From contig OX463784.1 of the NCBI GenBank assembly GCA_949825025.1, positions 10,795,431 through 10,859,430 of the forward strand: 64,000 nucleotides of DNA, given 5' to 3'. Below, in pieces: positions 22,900 through 35,045 of this stretch (its first letter is position 1; every line of letters starts with the position of its first letter). The notes beneath the pieces are model-generated. The model did not search any database and was not told the DNA's origin. It saw only the letters and a list, made by a program, of their open reading frames with translations. Made by a program: the position numbers and the translations under genes. This DNA comes from Siphlonurus alternatus (lineage: Eukaryota > Arthropoda > Insecta > Ephemeroptera > Siphlonuridae).

Positions 22900-23356
22900 C
22901 TATCAAATAAACAAAGCTTTAAATATCTATCTATAGTCAAAACTAAAATAATAAAATTACTGAATATAAAAAAATTAAATTACCAAAATTAAAAAAAAAA
23001 AAAAATGAAGTTAATTTAATAAATTAAATTAATATTAAATAATAAAAATTGAGTAAATTTATTGAACATTTTTAACATATTTAAAATTAAACTGAATATT
23101 TAAATAAAGCAATAATTTGCAATTTAAAAAATTAAAAAAGAAAGAAAATAAATAAATAAATGATAAATCGTATGTCATAAATATGCCGATAGAATTTCTA
23201 TAATAATATAAAAAAATATAAAAAATAATATATATAAATAAATTACCAAACTTAAAAAAGTAAAATTGTTTCATTAAACATTAAATTATTTTAAATAGAT
23301 TTTTAAATGAAAATAAGAAAAGAAATATAAGAAAAGACGAAATCATCCTCACTCAC

Positions 23357-23491
23357 CTGTTTCGCCTTCAAGTAGATTTCTCAGCAAACATAGTTCATGG
23401 TCCATCCTGGTCTTCGCGTGCTGGTTGAGACGAGCGTTCTCCACGTGACGTCACATCCGGGTTGTCTTCTGGATCTTGGCCGCGACATCAA
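23357..23491 (-). other. Exon-like module M4, unit C (minus strand)
   Basis: The 135-bp segment is bounded by TTTGACAG and CAG/GTGAGTGAGG. Its first half is nearly the same as M5, including the in-frame TGA and the E-box/CRE; the second half differs and reads QHAKTRMDHELCLLRNLLEG in the same frame. It looks like a duplicated exon. A copy is at 29124-29258; the one in unit E is deleted. Confidence 0.4.
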
Positions 23492-23739
23492 CTGTCAAAT
23501 AAACATATTGTCAGAAACCAAAAAGCTTAAAATTCACTTTTGTGTTGTGTGTCCAAACAATCAGTAATAAAATTACTCTAATTTAATAAAATATTAAAGT
23601 TTTTTTGTATAAAGTTAAATAATATTAATTAAATAAGTTAAAATTATTGATAATTAAAATATGTTGAATTTTTTTAAAGTAAAGTTGGAAAATTAAATAA
23701 AAAATAATTTGAGACAAAAAAGTAAAAATAAACTAAAAT

Positions 23740-24760
23740 ATGTTCATCTTTGTCACATACTGAAGAATTGTATCCTCTTGATCGTTTTCTTCATCCTGGC
23801 CCCATTCGAATGTCGAAAGAGGAAATAAAAACCTGCATATCATGATGATGAACTATTTTAAGCACCACTTAATACAGAATAGCATTGAAAATGTGCATAA
23901 ATGTTAGAAAAATTCCATAATTTAATTCATTTCATTCATTTCCAATAACTAATTAAATTAAAGAATTTGTCAAATATTTGTTCACATTTTCAATGCAAAA
24001 GTGATGCTTGAAGCTCATGCAGATTACGATTTCCTCATTTGACAGTTGAATGGGGCCGGTATGAACTACTTCAAAGCTGAACACAGACGAGGAATTTCTT
24101 AATTTATTATAATTTTTTTTTATATTGCGTATTGAATATTTAGAGACAATCAAGGTGTATCTTCCTATTTTTTTGAATCAAAAATATATCAATGAATATT
24201 TAATTTAAAATGCTTTTTATTAAATGTCATAGAAATGTGTGAAATTGTGATACAAAATAAATAAAAATCACCTTCCGCTCGGATCCAAATTGACATCTCA
24301 GCATCCAAAATTTGTGTACGACGTTGGTCCATGGTCATCAGGTGGTCCTCGTTGCTCCCCCCTTGCTCAAAGCTTCCCTGAGGGTCTCAGGCCGACTCGC
24401 TCCTAACCTCTACCTAATCAGGACCTAACCAGAAGCCTTCCATTTTGACCCTCCAGGAAACTTACAGCGCCTACCTCCAATTAACCCGCATGAGAAGGAC
24501 GACACTCGAATCCTCCGCGGCGCTCGCGACGTGAAGTTCGTTAAGATCCTACCTTAATTAATTATCCATGACCGGTGGTAGTGGTCCTCTTGATCTCCCT
24601 CCGTGACATCCAGTATGGCACAAGCAGCACTATCACACCAGAGTCTATAGCACATGTAATACAGTTTATGTTACAATACGACAGTTCTTGACAACTCTCA
24701 GCACAAGAATGACTGCTCACGGCAGAGCAACCGGCTTGCTTGCTGCTTCGCTGTTTGATA
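23740..24760 (-). other. Further related modules and possible 5' part of a minus-strand transcript, unit C
   Basis: Three weaker relatives of M4/M5 occur: 23765-23815 (ATGGGGCCAGGATGAAG), 24270-24350 (GGATGCTGAGATGTCAATTT, ending AAG/GTGATT) and 24557-24630 (GATGTCACGGAGGGAGATCA, ending AAG/GTAGGATC). Upstream on the minus strand is a purine-rich tract (24770-24840). Together they suggest one spliced minus-strand transcript running from about 24.75 kb to 22.7 kb. No protein family was recognised. Confidence 0.3.
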
Positions 24761-25232
24761 ACATCCGCTCCTCTCTCCCCTTTTTCTTCTTCCTCTTTCT
24801 TCTACATTCTTCTTCCTCTTTTCTCAGTGAATTTTTCTTAAAAGTACAACTATTAAAATAATTCTAATAATATTCTCATTTAATAAATATTTGACGATTA
24901 TACATTCTATTCGTCATCATACTCTTCACGATCGTAGTTAAAAAAAAAAAAAAAAAATGACTGCAATTTCGACAAAAATTGTTGTATGTATACGAAGTAT
25001 TCCTTATATAGAATTATACTAAAGTTTACATCAAAATTTGTTATTTTTCTATTATTTAATTAAAAAAGGGAAAAAAAATATGGATCAAAGACTTATAAAT
25101 CTATTTAGCCACAATAAATAAAACGTTAATAAATATGTGTTTATATTTATGTAATGCAACTCCCTATTAATGCATTTATAATGTATAATTTGTTATATAT
25201 ATGATATATGCATAATCAAAAGAAATAATACC

Positions 25233-25565
25233 AATGGACAACATACTTGAAAAAATTTATTGCAGAAATGAATAGAGGGTACGAAATTGTGCTACTCTGA
25301 ATTTTTTTCAGATTTTGTTTTTGAGACCCAGAACTATTTTTAAATAATTATTGAAAGTGCGGCCACGTCCCCTGGAGGCGTCAATAGGCGTCCAGTCTCT
25401 ATCCTTTTTATTAAGAATTCAGGGGTGCCAACTGAAATCACAGGACTTTCAATAATTATTTAAAAGTAGTAGCGGGTCTCAAAAAAATCTGAAAAAACTC
25501 AGAGTAGCATAATTTGGTACCCTCTATTCATTTTTGCAATAACTTTTTTTCATATGTTGTCCATT
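25233..25565. mobile_element. Diverged long-TIR foldback MITE, unit C
   Basis: Termini AATGGACAACATA and its complement bound arms related to the CRE-bearing family (TTATTGCAGAAATGAATAGA, TTTTTTCAGATTTTG). The centre differs: CGGCCACGTCCCCTGGAGGC replaces the CRE. Its copy in unit D is 31001-31333. Confidence 0.75.
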
Positions 25566-25797
25566 ATTAATTTATAGATACAATAATTGGCAGTATTAAC
25601 AAAATAGCTCAAATTCTTAAAATTTCATAATACAGTATAAATAAGACAAATTTACAACACACAATTCGATCTAGGTCTTCTACTGTTGTTTCTTTACTCC
25701 CAAATATCACTCGTGTTCTTTCTACGTCATCTCTGAGGCGAGCCTTCCTGGTGCGAAAGTTCCTCCATGGTCGAGGTCGCGGCTGGGAGGTGGTCGG

Positions 25798-25833
25798 TAT
25801 ATAACACAGTCCCGAGCAGGCAGGGGCATCAGT
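25798..25833 (+). promoter_or_regulatory. Core promoter of gene D
   Basis: TATATAAC at 25798-25805 and TCAGT at 25829-25833. Confidence 0.8.
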
Positions 25834-25859
25834 CTACCACAAGACCAACCTCAGTCAAC

Positions 25860-26499
25860 ATGTACAAGTTTGTAAGTACCTGTCACTTTACTGTGTTAAG
25901 TACGGCATTAGATAATCATTTCAGTGTCAGTTTTGTTTGGAATTAGAAATTGTTTCAATTAATGATCCTAAATTCTATAATATAGAAAAATATTCTATTT
26001 ATTTTTCAAATAAAAAAATATATATATTACTAATTCTCAAAGATTTATGAATAAGTTAAAATTATTTTAAATTAATATTGTGATATAAGGGGGTTTTCTC
26101 CCATTTTAACAAAAAATTTTATTTCCAACTGTAAATGAAAATGCTAACTAAAGGTTTTGTTTGAAATTAAAAACCATTTCAATGAGTGCATTTAAACTCT
26201 TCATTATATGCTATGATATGCTATCTTTTCTCTTGAAAATTAATAAATACATTTTCACATAAATCGGAATCAAAATGCTAACAACAGAATTGTCTCGTCA
26301 GGTCGTTCTCGTGCTCGCCCTCGTGGCCGTGGCTGCTGCCCAGTACCTGCCCTACGCCTACACCGCCGGAGTTCGCTCCAGCACCTTCCACGGCAATGGC
26401 TACGCTGCCACCCCCCTCGCCTACAGCGGCCTGGGAGGATACGGCTACCAGAACTACGGCTATGCTGGTGCCTACGGTGCCTACCCCTACTACGGTTAA
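25860..26499 (+). CDS. Gene D: small secreted Gly/Tyr-rich cuticle-type protein, subtype 2
   Basis: Exons 25860-25871 and 26302-26499 give 69 residues, identical to C, E and F. The coding sequence of exon 2 equals that of E base for base. Poly(A) signal is at 26695-26700. The 3'UTR carries the fully Watson-Crick hairpin form. Confidence 0.88.
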
Positions 26500-26519
26500 A
26501 CATCTGACTGATGATGCGG

Positions 26520-26575
26520 GCCCCTCGCGGTAAATTTTAGGAGACCTTTTGGTGCCTGATTTGACCGCGAGGGGC
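26520..26575 (+). promoter_or_regulatory. 3'UTR stem-loop, gene D
   Basis: GCCCCTCGCGGT pairs perfectly with ACCGCGAGGGGC. Confidence 0.7.
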
Positions 26576-27345
26576 GTTTGTGTCGACTGATCTGACAACA
26601 TCGCCTCTCAAGGGACCTTCTCCGGACATCGTTCAACTTCCCCACTCGGCTACCCTTTGATCCCCTGCAAACTTCAATTTGGACTTTTTATCACAATAAA
26701 GGCTATATTTTGTGGTAAAAAAAAATATTGTTGTTATTTTATTTAGAAATCCTCAAATTAATTAGGAATGTTTATTTTGAAGTCGGAGATAATGTTTACA
26801 AACAGAAGCAAGCATTTAAATATTCAATAGAGAATTAAATTGCAAATTAAAATTAATTTTTTAAGCCAAAAAGTTTTTACGACATGAATAACGTTTCCAT
26901 TTATGTTAATTCTATCCTTTTTTAAATTTCAAAATAAAAATAGTCACAAAGTTAATTAAAAATCATATATTTATATGCAATAAAATTTAGCATTAATCAA
27001 GTTATCAAGGTATTTACTATAAATTCTATTTATTTTAAAGAACATAAATAGAATATATTAGTAATACATTGATGAAGTATAATTAATACTAAATTTTATT
27101 AAACAAATATTTTGTTTTAAAATTATTAACTAATGTCAAATATACTTCGATAACAAAGTTTTTTAAATTTAAAAACTTAAAGAATGATTTGTACTGTCTA
27201 TTTGAAAAAATATTTTGTAATTATTAAGCATAAATTGAATTCAAAGCGTTATATAAAATAGAGGAAATTCATTAAAAAATAAAATTATATTCACTCACAA
27301 AGATTGTTGAAAAATTCAGTACATTATACAACTGAATTACACATT

Positions 27346-27462
27346 AATCACTACGTTTACATGACGGTGTTTAATACGTATTCGTTGACGACGGCTTATA
27401 AGATTAACATTATCCGTCGTCAACGAATCCGTATCAAACACTATCATGTAAACGTAGTGATT
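27346..27462. mobile_element. 117-bp foldback MITE, unit D copy
   Basis: Same as 21574-21690 with better matched arms. Confidence 0.8.
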
Positions 27463-27679
27463 ATATGCTCAGCTATTTTTTATACCGTCTCACCAATCCA
27501 TAGAGACATTATTATTACATCCCTTGTCCGTATTATTCACCCAAATGCATAGATGAGGTTTAAGGTTAGCCTGGGGCTAAATTTGTTGATTTTGATTATT
27601 GCATCAATCAAAACCAACAAAGTTAGCTCCGGGCTAACCTTAAAACTTATCAATGAATTGGATCATTATGTTTTCAACA

Positions 27680-27830
27680 AGATTGTCACCAGCCCCTGTG
27701 AGATTATGCAACTTTGAAGACAGCGATGATGAATAAGTTGCCTATCTACAAGGCGTATAATATACACACACATGATATCCAGGGAATTGAAAACAACAGT
27801 CAAGGCAATAAATATGTTGCTTCTGAATGA
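27680..27830. repeat. Conserved block downstream of gene D
   Basis: A copy of the 21910-22060 block, about 1.2 kb after the stop codon. Confidence 0.65.
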
Positions 27831-28265
27831 GATTAGGTACGTTTTTTTTTAAGGAAATAATCACCATCAGTTCACAAGTAGTGGAAAAGGACATTGATGA
27901 AAAAAAAATTGTTTTCTTCTTTTATTTTCTTCGTCCAGAATTGTGACATAATGCATTAAAAGATAAACATTACATTTTCATTATGAAATTATAGAAAGAT
28001 TTGACTAAAATATGTTTTCATAATTCATTATAGCATTGTAATATGCTATGTGAAAAATCCCTTGTGAGCATAATAATAATAACATTTTTTACAAAAATAT
28101 GACTCAAAGAGGTTAACAATTCATGTTCTGCCTATCTTAGATACAGTACCTAAATCTAGTAACGGTTATAACCAGTAGACTTTAATGTGATTTCAGGGGC
28201 GTAGACAAGAAGGGGGGGGGGGAGGATTGGGTGTTATACTCCCCCCTTGAGAGCTGAACCTTAGA

Positions 28266-28432
28266 CTGTGTCCCAAATGTCCATTCTCACCTGATACCCT
28301 ACCCTTATATACAATGGCAGCGAAATTTAGGGCGCATCATATGCGCCCTACTTATATAGCGGCCATATTGGAGGGGAGGAGAAAGTTCATTTAGGGCCCC
28401 TACAGGGGACGAGAAAGTGATTTGGGACGCAG
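28266..28432. mobile_element. 167-bp MITE with GTCCCAAAT ends, unit D
   Basis: Duplicated with the unit; same palindrome and ends as in unit C. Confidence 0.7.
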
Positions 28433-28535
28433 GGTAAGTAAATTTTAAGGGAAAAATAACAATAAAAAATTGAATCTTTAGAAGCTAAAATATTGTGAAA
28501 TATAATAGGATAAGAAAAGACGAAATCATCCTCAC

Positions 28536-28667
28536 CTGCCTTCAAGTAGATTCTCAGCATCACATCATCAGAGTACGAAGTCGATCCGTCCTGGCGCAGG
28601 TTGAGACGAGCGTTCTCCACGTGACGTCACATCCGGGTCGTCTTCTTGATCCTGGCCGCGACATCAG
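28536..28667 (-). other. Exon-like module M5, unit D
   Basis: A copy of 22768-22899 with a stronger acceptor (TTTGACAG); the in-frame TGA and the E-box/CRE are kept. Confidence 0.4.
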
Positions 28668-29123
28668 CTGTCAAATAAACAAAGCTTTAAATATCTATCT
28701 AGTCAAAAGTATTAAAATAAAATTACTAAATATGAAAAATTAAATTACAAAAATTAAAAAAAAAAAAAATGAAGCTAATTTAATAAATTAAATTAATATT
28801 AAATAATAAAATTGAAAAAATTTATTATGTGTATCTTAACATGTTTAACATATTTAAAATTAAGCTGAATATTTAGATAAAGCAATAATTTGTAATTTAA
28901 AAAATTAAAAAAAGAAAAAAATAAATAAATAATAAAACGCATGTCAAAACTATGCCAATAGAATTTCTATAATAATATAAAAAAAATGTATAAATAAATT
29001 ACCAAATTTAAAAAAGTAAAATTGATTCATTAAACATTAAATTAAAATTAAATTATTTTAAATAGATTTTTAAATGAAAATAAGAAGAGAAAGATAAGAA
29101 AAGACGAAATCATCCTCACTCAC

Positions 29124-29258
29124 CTGTTTCGCCTTCAAGTAGATTTCTCAGCAAGCATAGTTCATGGTCCATCCTGGTCTTCGCGTGCTGGTTGAGACGA
29201 GCGTTCTCCACGTGACGTCACATCCGGGTTGTCTTCTGGATCTTGGCCGCGACATCAA
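29124..29258 (-). other. Exon-like module M4, unit D
   Basis: A copy of 23357-23491 with splice-like borders kept. Confidence 0.4.
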
Positions 29259-29499
29259 CTGTCAAATAAACATATTGTCAGAAACCAAAAAGCTTAAAAT
29301 TCACTTTTGTGTTGTGTCCAAAAAATCGGTAATAAAATTACTCTAATTTAATAAATTAATTAAAGTTTTTTTTATATAAAGTTAAATAATATTAATTAAA
29401 TAAGTTAAAATTATTAATAATTAAATATATGTTGAATTTTTTAAAGTAGAGTTGGAAAATTAAATAAAAAATAATTTGAGACAAAAAAGTAAAAATAAA

Positions 29500-30540
29500 C
29501 TAAAATATGTTCATCTTTGTCACACTGAAGAATTGTATCCTCTTGATCGTTTTCTTCATCCTGGCCCTATTCGAATGTCGAATGAGGAAATAAAAACCTG
29601 CATATCATGATGATGAACTATTTTAAGTACCACTTAATACAGAATAGCATTGAAAATGTGCATAAATGTTAGAAAAATTCCTTAATTAAATTCATTTCAT
29701 TCATTTCCAATAACTAATTAAATTAAAGAATTTGTCAAATATTTGTTCACATTTTCAATGCAAAAGTGATGCTTGAAGCTCATGCAGATTACGATTTCCT
29801 CATTTGACAGTTGAATGGGGCCGGTATGAACTACTTCAAAGCTGAACACAGACGAGGAATTTCTTAATTTATTATATATTTTTTTTTATATTGCGTATTG
29901 AATATTTAGAGACAATCAAGGAGTATCTTCCTATTTTTTTGAATCAAAAATATATCAATGAATATTTAATTTAAAATGCTCTTAATTAAATGTCATAGAA
30001 ATGTGTGAAATTGTGATATATACAAAATAAATAAAAATCACCTTCCGCTCGTATCCAAATTGACATCTCAGCATCCAAAATTTGTGTACGACGTTGGTCC
30101 ATGGTCATCAGGTGGTCCTCGTTGTTCCCCCCTTGCTCAAAGCTTCCCTGAGGGTCTCAGGCCTACTCGCTCCTAACCTCTACCTAATCAGGACCTAACC
30201 AGAAGCCTTCCATTTTGACCCTCCAGGAAACTTACAGCTCCTACCTCCAATTAACCCGCATGAGAAGGACGACACTTTTCTCCTCCGCGGCGCTCGCGAC
30301 GTGAAGTTCGTTAAGATCCTACCTTAATTAATTATCCATGACCGGTGGTAGTGGTCCTCTTGATCTCCCTCCGTGACATCCAGTATGGCACAAGCAGCAC
30401 TATCACACCAGAGTCTATAGCACATGTAATACAGTTTATGTTACAATACGACAGTTCTTGACAACTCTCAGCACAAGAATGACTGCTCACGGCAGAGCAA
30501 CCGGCTTGCTTGCTGCTTCGCTGTTAGATAACATCCGCTC
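29500..30540 (-). other. Weaker related modules, unit D
   Basis: Counterpart of 23740-24760, including the segments ending AAG/GTGATT and AAG/GTAGGATC. There are a few substitutions from unit C. Confidence 0.3.
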
Positions 30541-31000
30541 CTTTCTCCCTTTTTTCTTCTTCCTCTTTCTTCTACATTCTTCTTCCTCTTTTCTCAGTGA
30601 CTTTTTCTTAAAAGTACAACTATTAAAATAATTCTAATAATATTCTCATTTAATAAATATTTGACGATTTTACATTCTATTCGTCATCATACTCTTCACG
30701 ATCGTAGTTGAAAAAAAAAAAAAAAATGACTGCAATTTCGACAAAAATTGTTGTATGTATACGAAGTATTCCTTATAGAATTATACTAAAGTTTACATCA
30801 AAATTTGTTATTTTTCTATTATTTAATTAAAAAAGGGGAAAAAAAATATGGATCAAAGACTTATAAATCTATTTAGCCACAATAAATAAAACGTTAATAA
30901 ATATGTGTTTATATTTATGTAATGCAACTCCCTATTAATGCATTTATAATGTATAATTTGTTATATATATGATATATGCATAATCAAAAGAAATAATACC

Positions 31001-31333
31001 AATGGACAACATACTTGAAAAAATTTATTGCAGAAATGAATAGAGGGTACGAAATTGTGCTACTCTGAATTTTTTTCAGATTTTGTTTTTGAGACCCAGA
31101 ACTATTTTTAAATAATTATTGAAAGTGCGGCCACGTCCCCTGGAGGCGTCAATAGGCGTCCAGTCTCTATCCTTTTTATTAAGAATTCAGGGGTGCCAAC
31201 TGAAATCACAGGACTTTCAATAATTATTTAAAAGTAGTAGCGGGTCTCAAAAAAATCTGAAAAAACTCAGAGTAGCATAATTTGGTACCCTCTATTCATT
31301 TTTGCAATAACTTTTTTTCATATGTTGTCCATT
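31001..31333. mobile_element. Diverged long-TIR foldback MITE, unit D
   Basis: A near-identical copy of 25233-25565, carried along by the unit duplication rather than by transposition. Confidence 0.75.
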
Positions 31334-31565
31334 ATTAATTTATAGATACAATAATTGGCAGTATTAACAAAATAGCTCAAATTCTTAAAATTTCATAATA
31401 CAGTATAAATAAGACAAATTTACAACACACAATTCGATCTAGGTCTTCTACTGTTGTTTCTTTACTCCCAAATATCACTCGTGTTCTTTCTACGTCATCT
31501 CTGAGGCGAGCCTTCCTGGTGCGAAAGTTCCTCCATGGTCGAGGTCGCGGCTGGGAGGTGGTCGG

Positions 31566-31601
31566 TATATAACACAGTCCCGAGCAGGCAGGGGCATCAG
31601 T
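31566..31601 (+). promoter_or_regulatory. Core promoter of gene E
   Basis: TATATAA at 31566-31572 and TCAGT at 31597-31601. Confidence 0.8.
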
Positions 31602-31627
31602 CTACCACAAGACCAACCTCAGTCAAC

Positions 31628-32267
31628 ATGTACAAGTTTGTAAGTACCTGTCACTTTACTGTGTTAAGTACGGCATTAGATAATCATTTCAGTGTCAGTT
31701 TTGTTTGGAATTAGAAATTGTTTCAATTAATGATCCTAAATTCTATAATATAGAAAAATATTCTATTTATTTTTCAAATAAAAAAATATATATATTACTA
31801 ATTCTCAAAGATTTATGAATAAGTTAAAATTATTTTAAATTAATATTGTGATATAAGGGGGTTTTCTCCCATTTTAACAAAAAATTTTATTTCCAACTGT
31901 AAATGAAAATGCTAACTAAAGGTTTTGTTTGAAATTAAAAACCATTTCAATGAGTGCATTTAAACTCTTCATTATATGCTATGATATGCTATCTTTTCTC
32001 TTGAAAATTAATAAATACATTTTCACATAAATCGGAATCAAAATGCTAACAACAGAATTGTCTCGTCAGGTCGTTCTCGTGCTCGCCCTCGTGGCCGTGG
32101 CTGCTGCCCAGTACCTGCCCTACGCCTACACCGCCGGAGTTCGCTCCAGCACCTTCCACGGCAATGGCTACGCTGCCACCCCCCTCGCCTACAGCGGCCT
32201 GGGAGGATACGGCTACCAGAACTACGGCTATGCTGGTGCCTACGGTGCCTACCCCTACTACGGTTAA
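31628..32267 (+). CDS. Gene E: small secreted Gly/Tyr-rich cuticle-type protein, subtype 2
   Basis: Exons 31628-31639 and 32070-32267 give 69 residues, identical to C, D and F. The whole gene, including its intron, is essentially the same as gene D. Poly(A) signal is at 32463-32468. Confidence 0.88.
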
Positions 32268-32287
32268 ACATCTGACTGATGATGCGG

Positions 32288-32343
32288 GCCCCTCGCGGTA
32301 AATTTTAGGAGACCTTTTGGTGCCTGATTTGACCGCGAGGGGC
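32288..32343 (+). promoter_or_regulatory. 3'UTR stem-loop, gene E
   Basis: Fully Watson-Crick form of the 12-bp stem. Confidence 0.7.
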
Positions 32344-33113
32344 GTTTGTGTCGACTGATCTGACAACATCGCCTCTCAACGGACCTTCTCCGGACATCGT
32401 TCAACTTCCCCACTCGGCTACCCTTTGATCCCCTGCAAACTTCAATTTGGACTTTTTATCACAATAAAGGCTATATTTTGTGGTAAAAAAAAATATTGTT
32501 GTTATTTTATTTAGAAATCCTCAAATTAATTAGGAATGTTTATTTTGAAGTCGGAGATAATGTTTACAAACAGAAGCAAGCATTTAAATATTCAATAGAG
32601 AATTAAATTGCAAATTAAAATTAATTTTTTAAGCCAAAAAGTTTTTACGACATGAATAACGTTTCCATTTATGTTAATTCTATCCTTTTTTAAATTTCAA
32701 AATAAAAATAGTCACAAAGTTAATTAAAAATCATATATTTATATGCAATAAAATTTAGCATTAATCAAGTTATCAAGGTATTTACTATAAATTCTATTTA
32801 TTTTAAAGAACATAAATAGAATATATTAGTAATACATTGATGAAGTATAATTAATACTAAATTTTATTAAACAAATATTTTGTTTTAAAATTATTAACTA
32901 ATGTCAAATATACTTCGATAACAAAGTTTTTTAAATTTAAAAACTTAAAGAATGATTTGTACTGTCTATTTGAAAAAATATTTTGTAATTATTAAGCATA
33001 AATTGAATTCAAAGCGTTATATAAAATAGAGGAAATTCATTAAAAAATAAAATTATATTCACTCACAAAGATTGTTGAAAAATTCAGTACATTATACAAC
33101 TGAATTACACATT

Positions 33114-33230
33114 AATCACTACGTTTACATGACGGTGTTTAATACGTATTCGTTGACGACGGCTTATAAGATTAACATTATCCGTCGTCAACGAATCCGT
33201 ATCAAACACTATCATGTAAACGTAGTGATT
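33114..33230. mobile_element. 117-bp foldback MITE, unit E copy
   Basis: Identical in structure to 27346-27462. Confidence 0.8.
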
Positions 33231-33439
33231 ATATGCTCAGCTATTTTTTATACCGTCTCACCAATCCATAGAGACATTATTATTACATCCCTTGTCCGTA
33301 TTATTCACCCAAATGCATAGATGAGGTTTAAGGTTAGCCTGGGGCTAAATTTGTTGATTTTGATTATTGCATCAATCAAAACCAACAAAGTTAGCTCCGG
33401 GCTAACCTTAAAACTTATCAATGAATTGGATCATTATGT

Positions 33440-33595
33440 TTTCAACAAGATTGTCACCAGCCCCTGTGAGATTATGCAACTTTGAAGACAGCGATGATGA
33501 ATAAGTTGCCTATCTACAAGGCGTATAATATACACACACATGATATCCAGGGAATTGAAAACAACAGTCAAGGCAATAAATATGTTGCTTCTGAA
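33440..33595. repeat. Conserved block downstream of gene E
   Basis: A copy of the unit D block. Confidence 0.65.
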
Positions 33596-34032
33596 TGAGA
33601 TTAGGTACGTTTTTTTTTAAGGAAATAATCACCATCAGTTCACAAGTAGTGGAAAAGGACATTGATGAAAAAAAAATTGTTTTCTTCTTTTATTTTCTTC
33701 GTCCAGAATTGTGACATAATGCATTAAAAGATAAACATTACATTTTCATTATGAAATTATAGAAAGATTTGACTAAAATATGTTTTCATAATTCATTATA
33801 GCATTGTAATATGCTATGTGAAAAATCCCTTGTGAGCATAATAATAATAACATTTTTTACAAAAATATGACTCAAAGAGGTTAACAATTCATGTTCTGCC
33901 TATCTTAGATACAGTACCTAAATCTAGTAACGGTTATAACCAGTAGACTTTAATGTGATTTCAGGGGCGTAGACAAGAAGGGGGGGGGGAGGATTGGGTG
34001 TTATACTCCCCCCTTGAGAGCTGAACCTTAGA

Positions 34033-34199
34033 CTGTGTCCCAAATGTCCATTCTCACCTGATACCCTACCCTTATATACAATGGCAGCGAAATTTAGGGC
34101 GCATCATATGCGCCCTACTTATATAGCGGCCATATTGGAGGGGAGGAGAAAGTTCATTTAGGGCCCCTACAGGGGACGAGAAAGTGATTTGGGACGCAG
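34033..34199. mobile_element. 167-bp MITE with GTCCCAAAT ends, unit E
   Basis: Duplicated with the unit. Confidence 0.7.
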
Positions 34200-34302
34200 G
34201 GTAAGTAAATTTTAAGGGAAAAATAACAATAAAAAATTGAATCTTTAGAAGCTAAAATATTGTGAAATATAATAGGATAAGAAAAGACGAAATCATCCTC
34301 AC

Positions 34303-34434
34303 CTGCCTTCAAGTAGATTCTCAGCATCACATCATCAGAGTACGAAGTCGATCCGTCCTGGCGCAGGTTGAGACGAGCGTTCTCCACGTGACGTCACATC
34401 CGGGTCGTCTTCTTGATCCTGGCCGCGACATCAG
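34303..34434 (-). other. Exon-like module M5, unit E
   Basis: A copy of 28536-28667. Its upstream partners (M4 and the presumed 5' part) are deleted in this unit, so any transcript here would be orphaned. Confidence 0.4.
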
Positions 34435-34983
34435 CTGTCAAATAAACAAAGCTTTAAATATCTATCTAGTCAAAAGTATTAAAATAAAATTACTAAATAT
34501 GAAAAATTAAATTACAAAAATTAAAAAAAAAAAAAATGAAGCTAATTTAATAAATTAAATTAATATTAAATAATAAAATTGAAAAAATTTATTATGTGTA
34601 TCTTAACATGTTTAACATATTTAAAATTAAGCTGAATATTTAGATAAAGCAATAATTTGTAATTTAAAAAATTAAAAAAAGAAAAAAATAAATAAATAAT
34701 AAAACGCATGTCAAAACTATGCCAATAGAATTTCTATAATAATATAAAAAAAATGTATAAATAAATTACCAAATTTAAAAAAGTAAAATTGATTCATTAA
34801 ACATTAAATTATAATTTACAGTATAAATAAGACAAATTTACAACACACAATTCGATCTAGGTCTTCTACTGTTGTTTCTTTACTCCCAAATATCACTCGT
34901 GTTCTTTCTACGTCATCTCTGAGGCGAGCCTTCCTGGTGCGAAAGTTCCTCCATGGTCGAGGTCGCGGCTGGGAGGTGGTCGG

Positions 34984-35019
34984 TATATAACACAGTCCCG
35001 AGCAGGCAGGGGCATCAGT
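34984..35019 (+). promoter_or_regulatory. Core promoter of gene F
   Basis: TATATAA at 34984-34990 and TCAGT at 35015-35019. Confidence 0.8.
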
Positions 35020-35045
35020 CTACCACAAGACCAACCTCAGTCAAC

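Larger units (their letters stand above)
19962..25721 (+). repeat. Tandem unit C (5.76 kb)
   Basis: First copy of a direct repeat starting CTACGTCATCTCTGAGGCG. It contains gene C, an inverted-repeat MITE at 21574, a small foldback at about 21785-21880, the downstream block, a 167-bp MITE, minus-strand exon-like modules and a CRE-less long-TIR MITE at 25233. The next copies start at 25722, 31490 and 34908. Confidence 0.85.
25722..31489 (+). repeat. Tandem unit D (5768 bp)
   Basis: Nearly identical to the start of unit E over more than 3.3 kb, with only occasional substitutions (for example near 26610) and G-run length changes, so this duplication is the youngest in the array. It differs from unit C by many indels in introns and spacers. 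Confidence 0.88.
31490..34907 (+). repeat. Tandem unit E, truncated by an internal deletion
   Basis: It follows unit D closely to 34810 and then jumps to sequence equivalent to about 31395 (ACAGTATAAATAAGAC from about 34819). About 2.35 kb (unit D positions about 29047-31395: module M4, the weaker modules and the foldback MITE) are missing. The junction is AT-rich with little homology. Confidence 0.85.
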
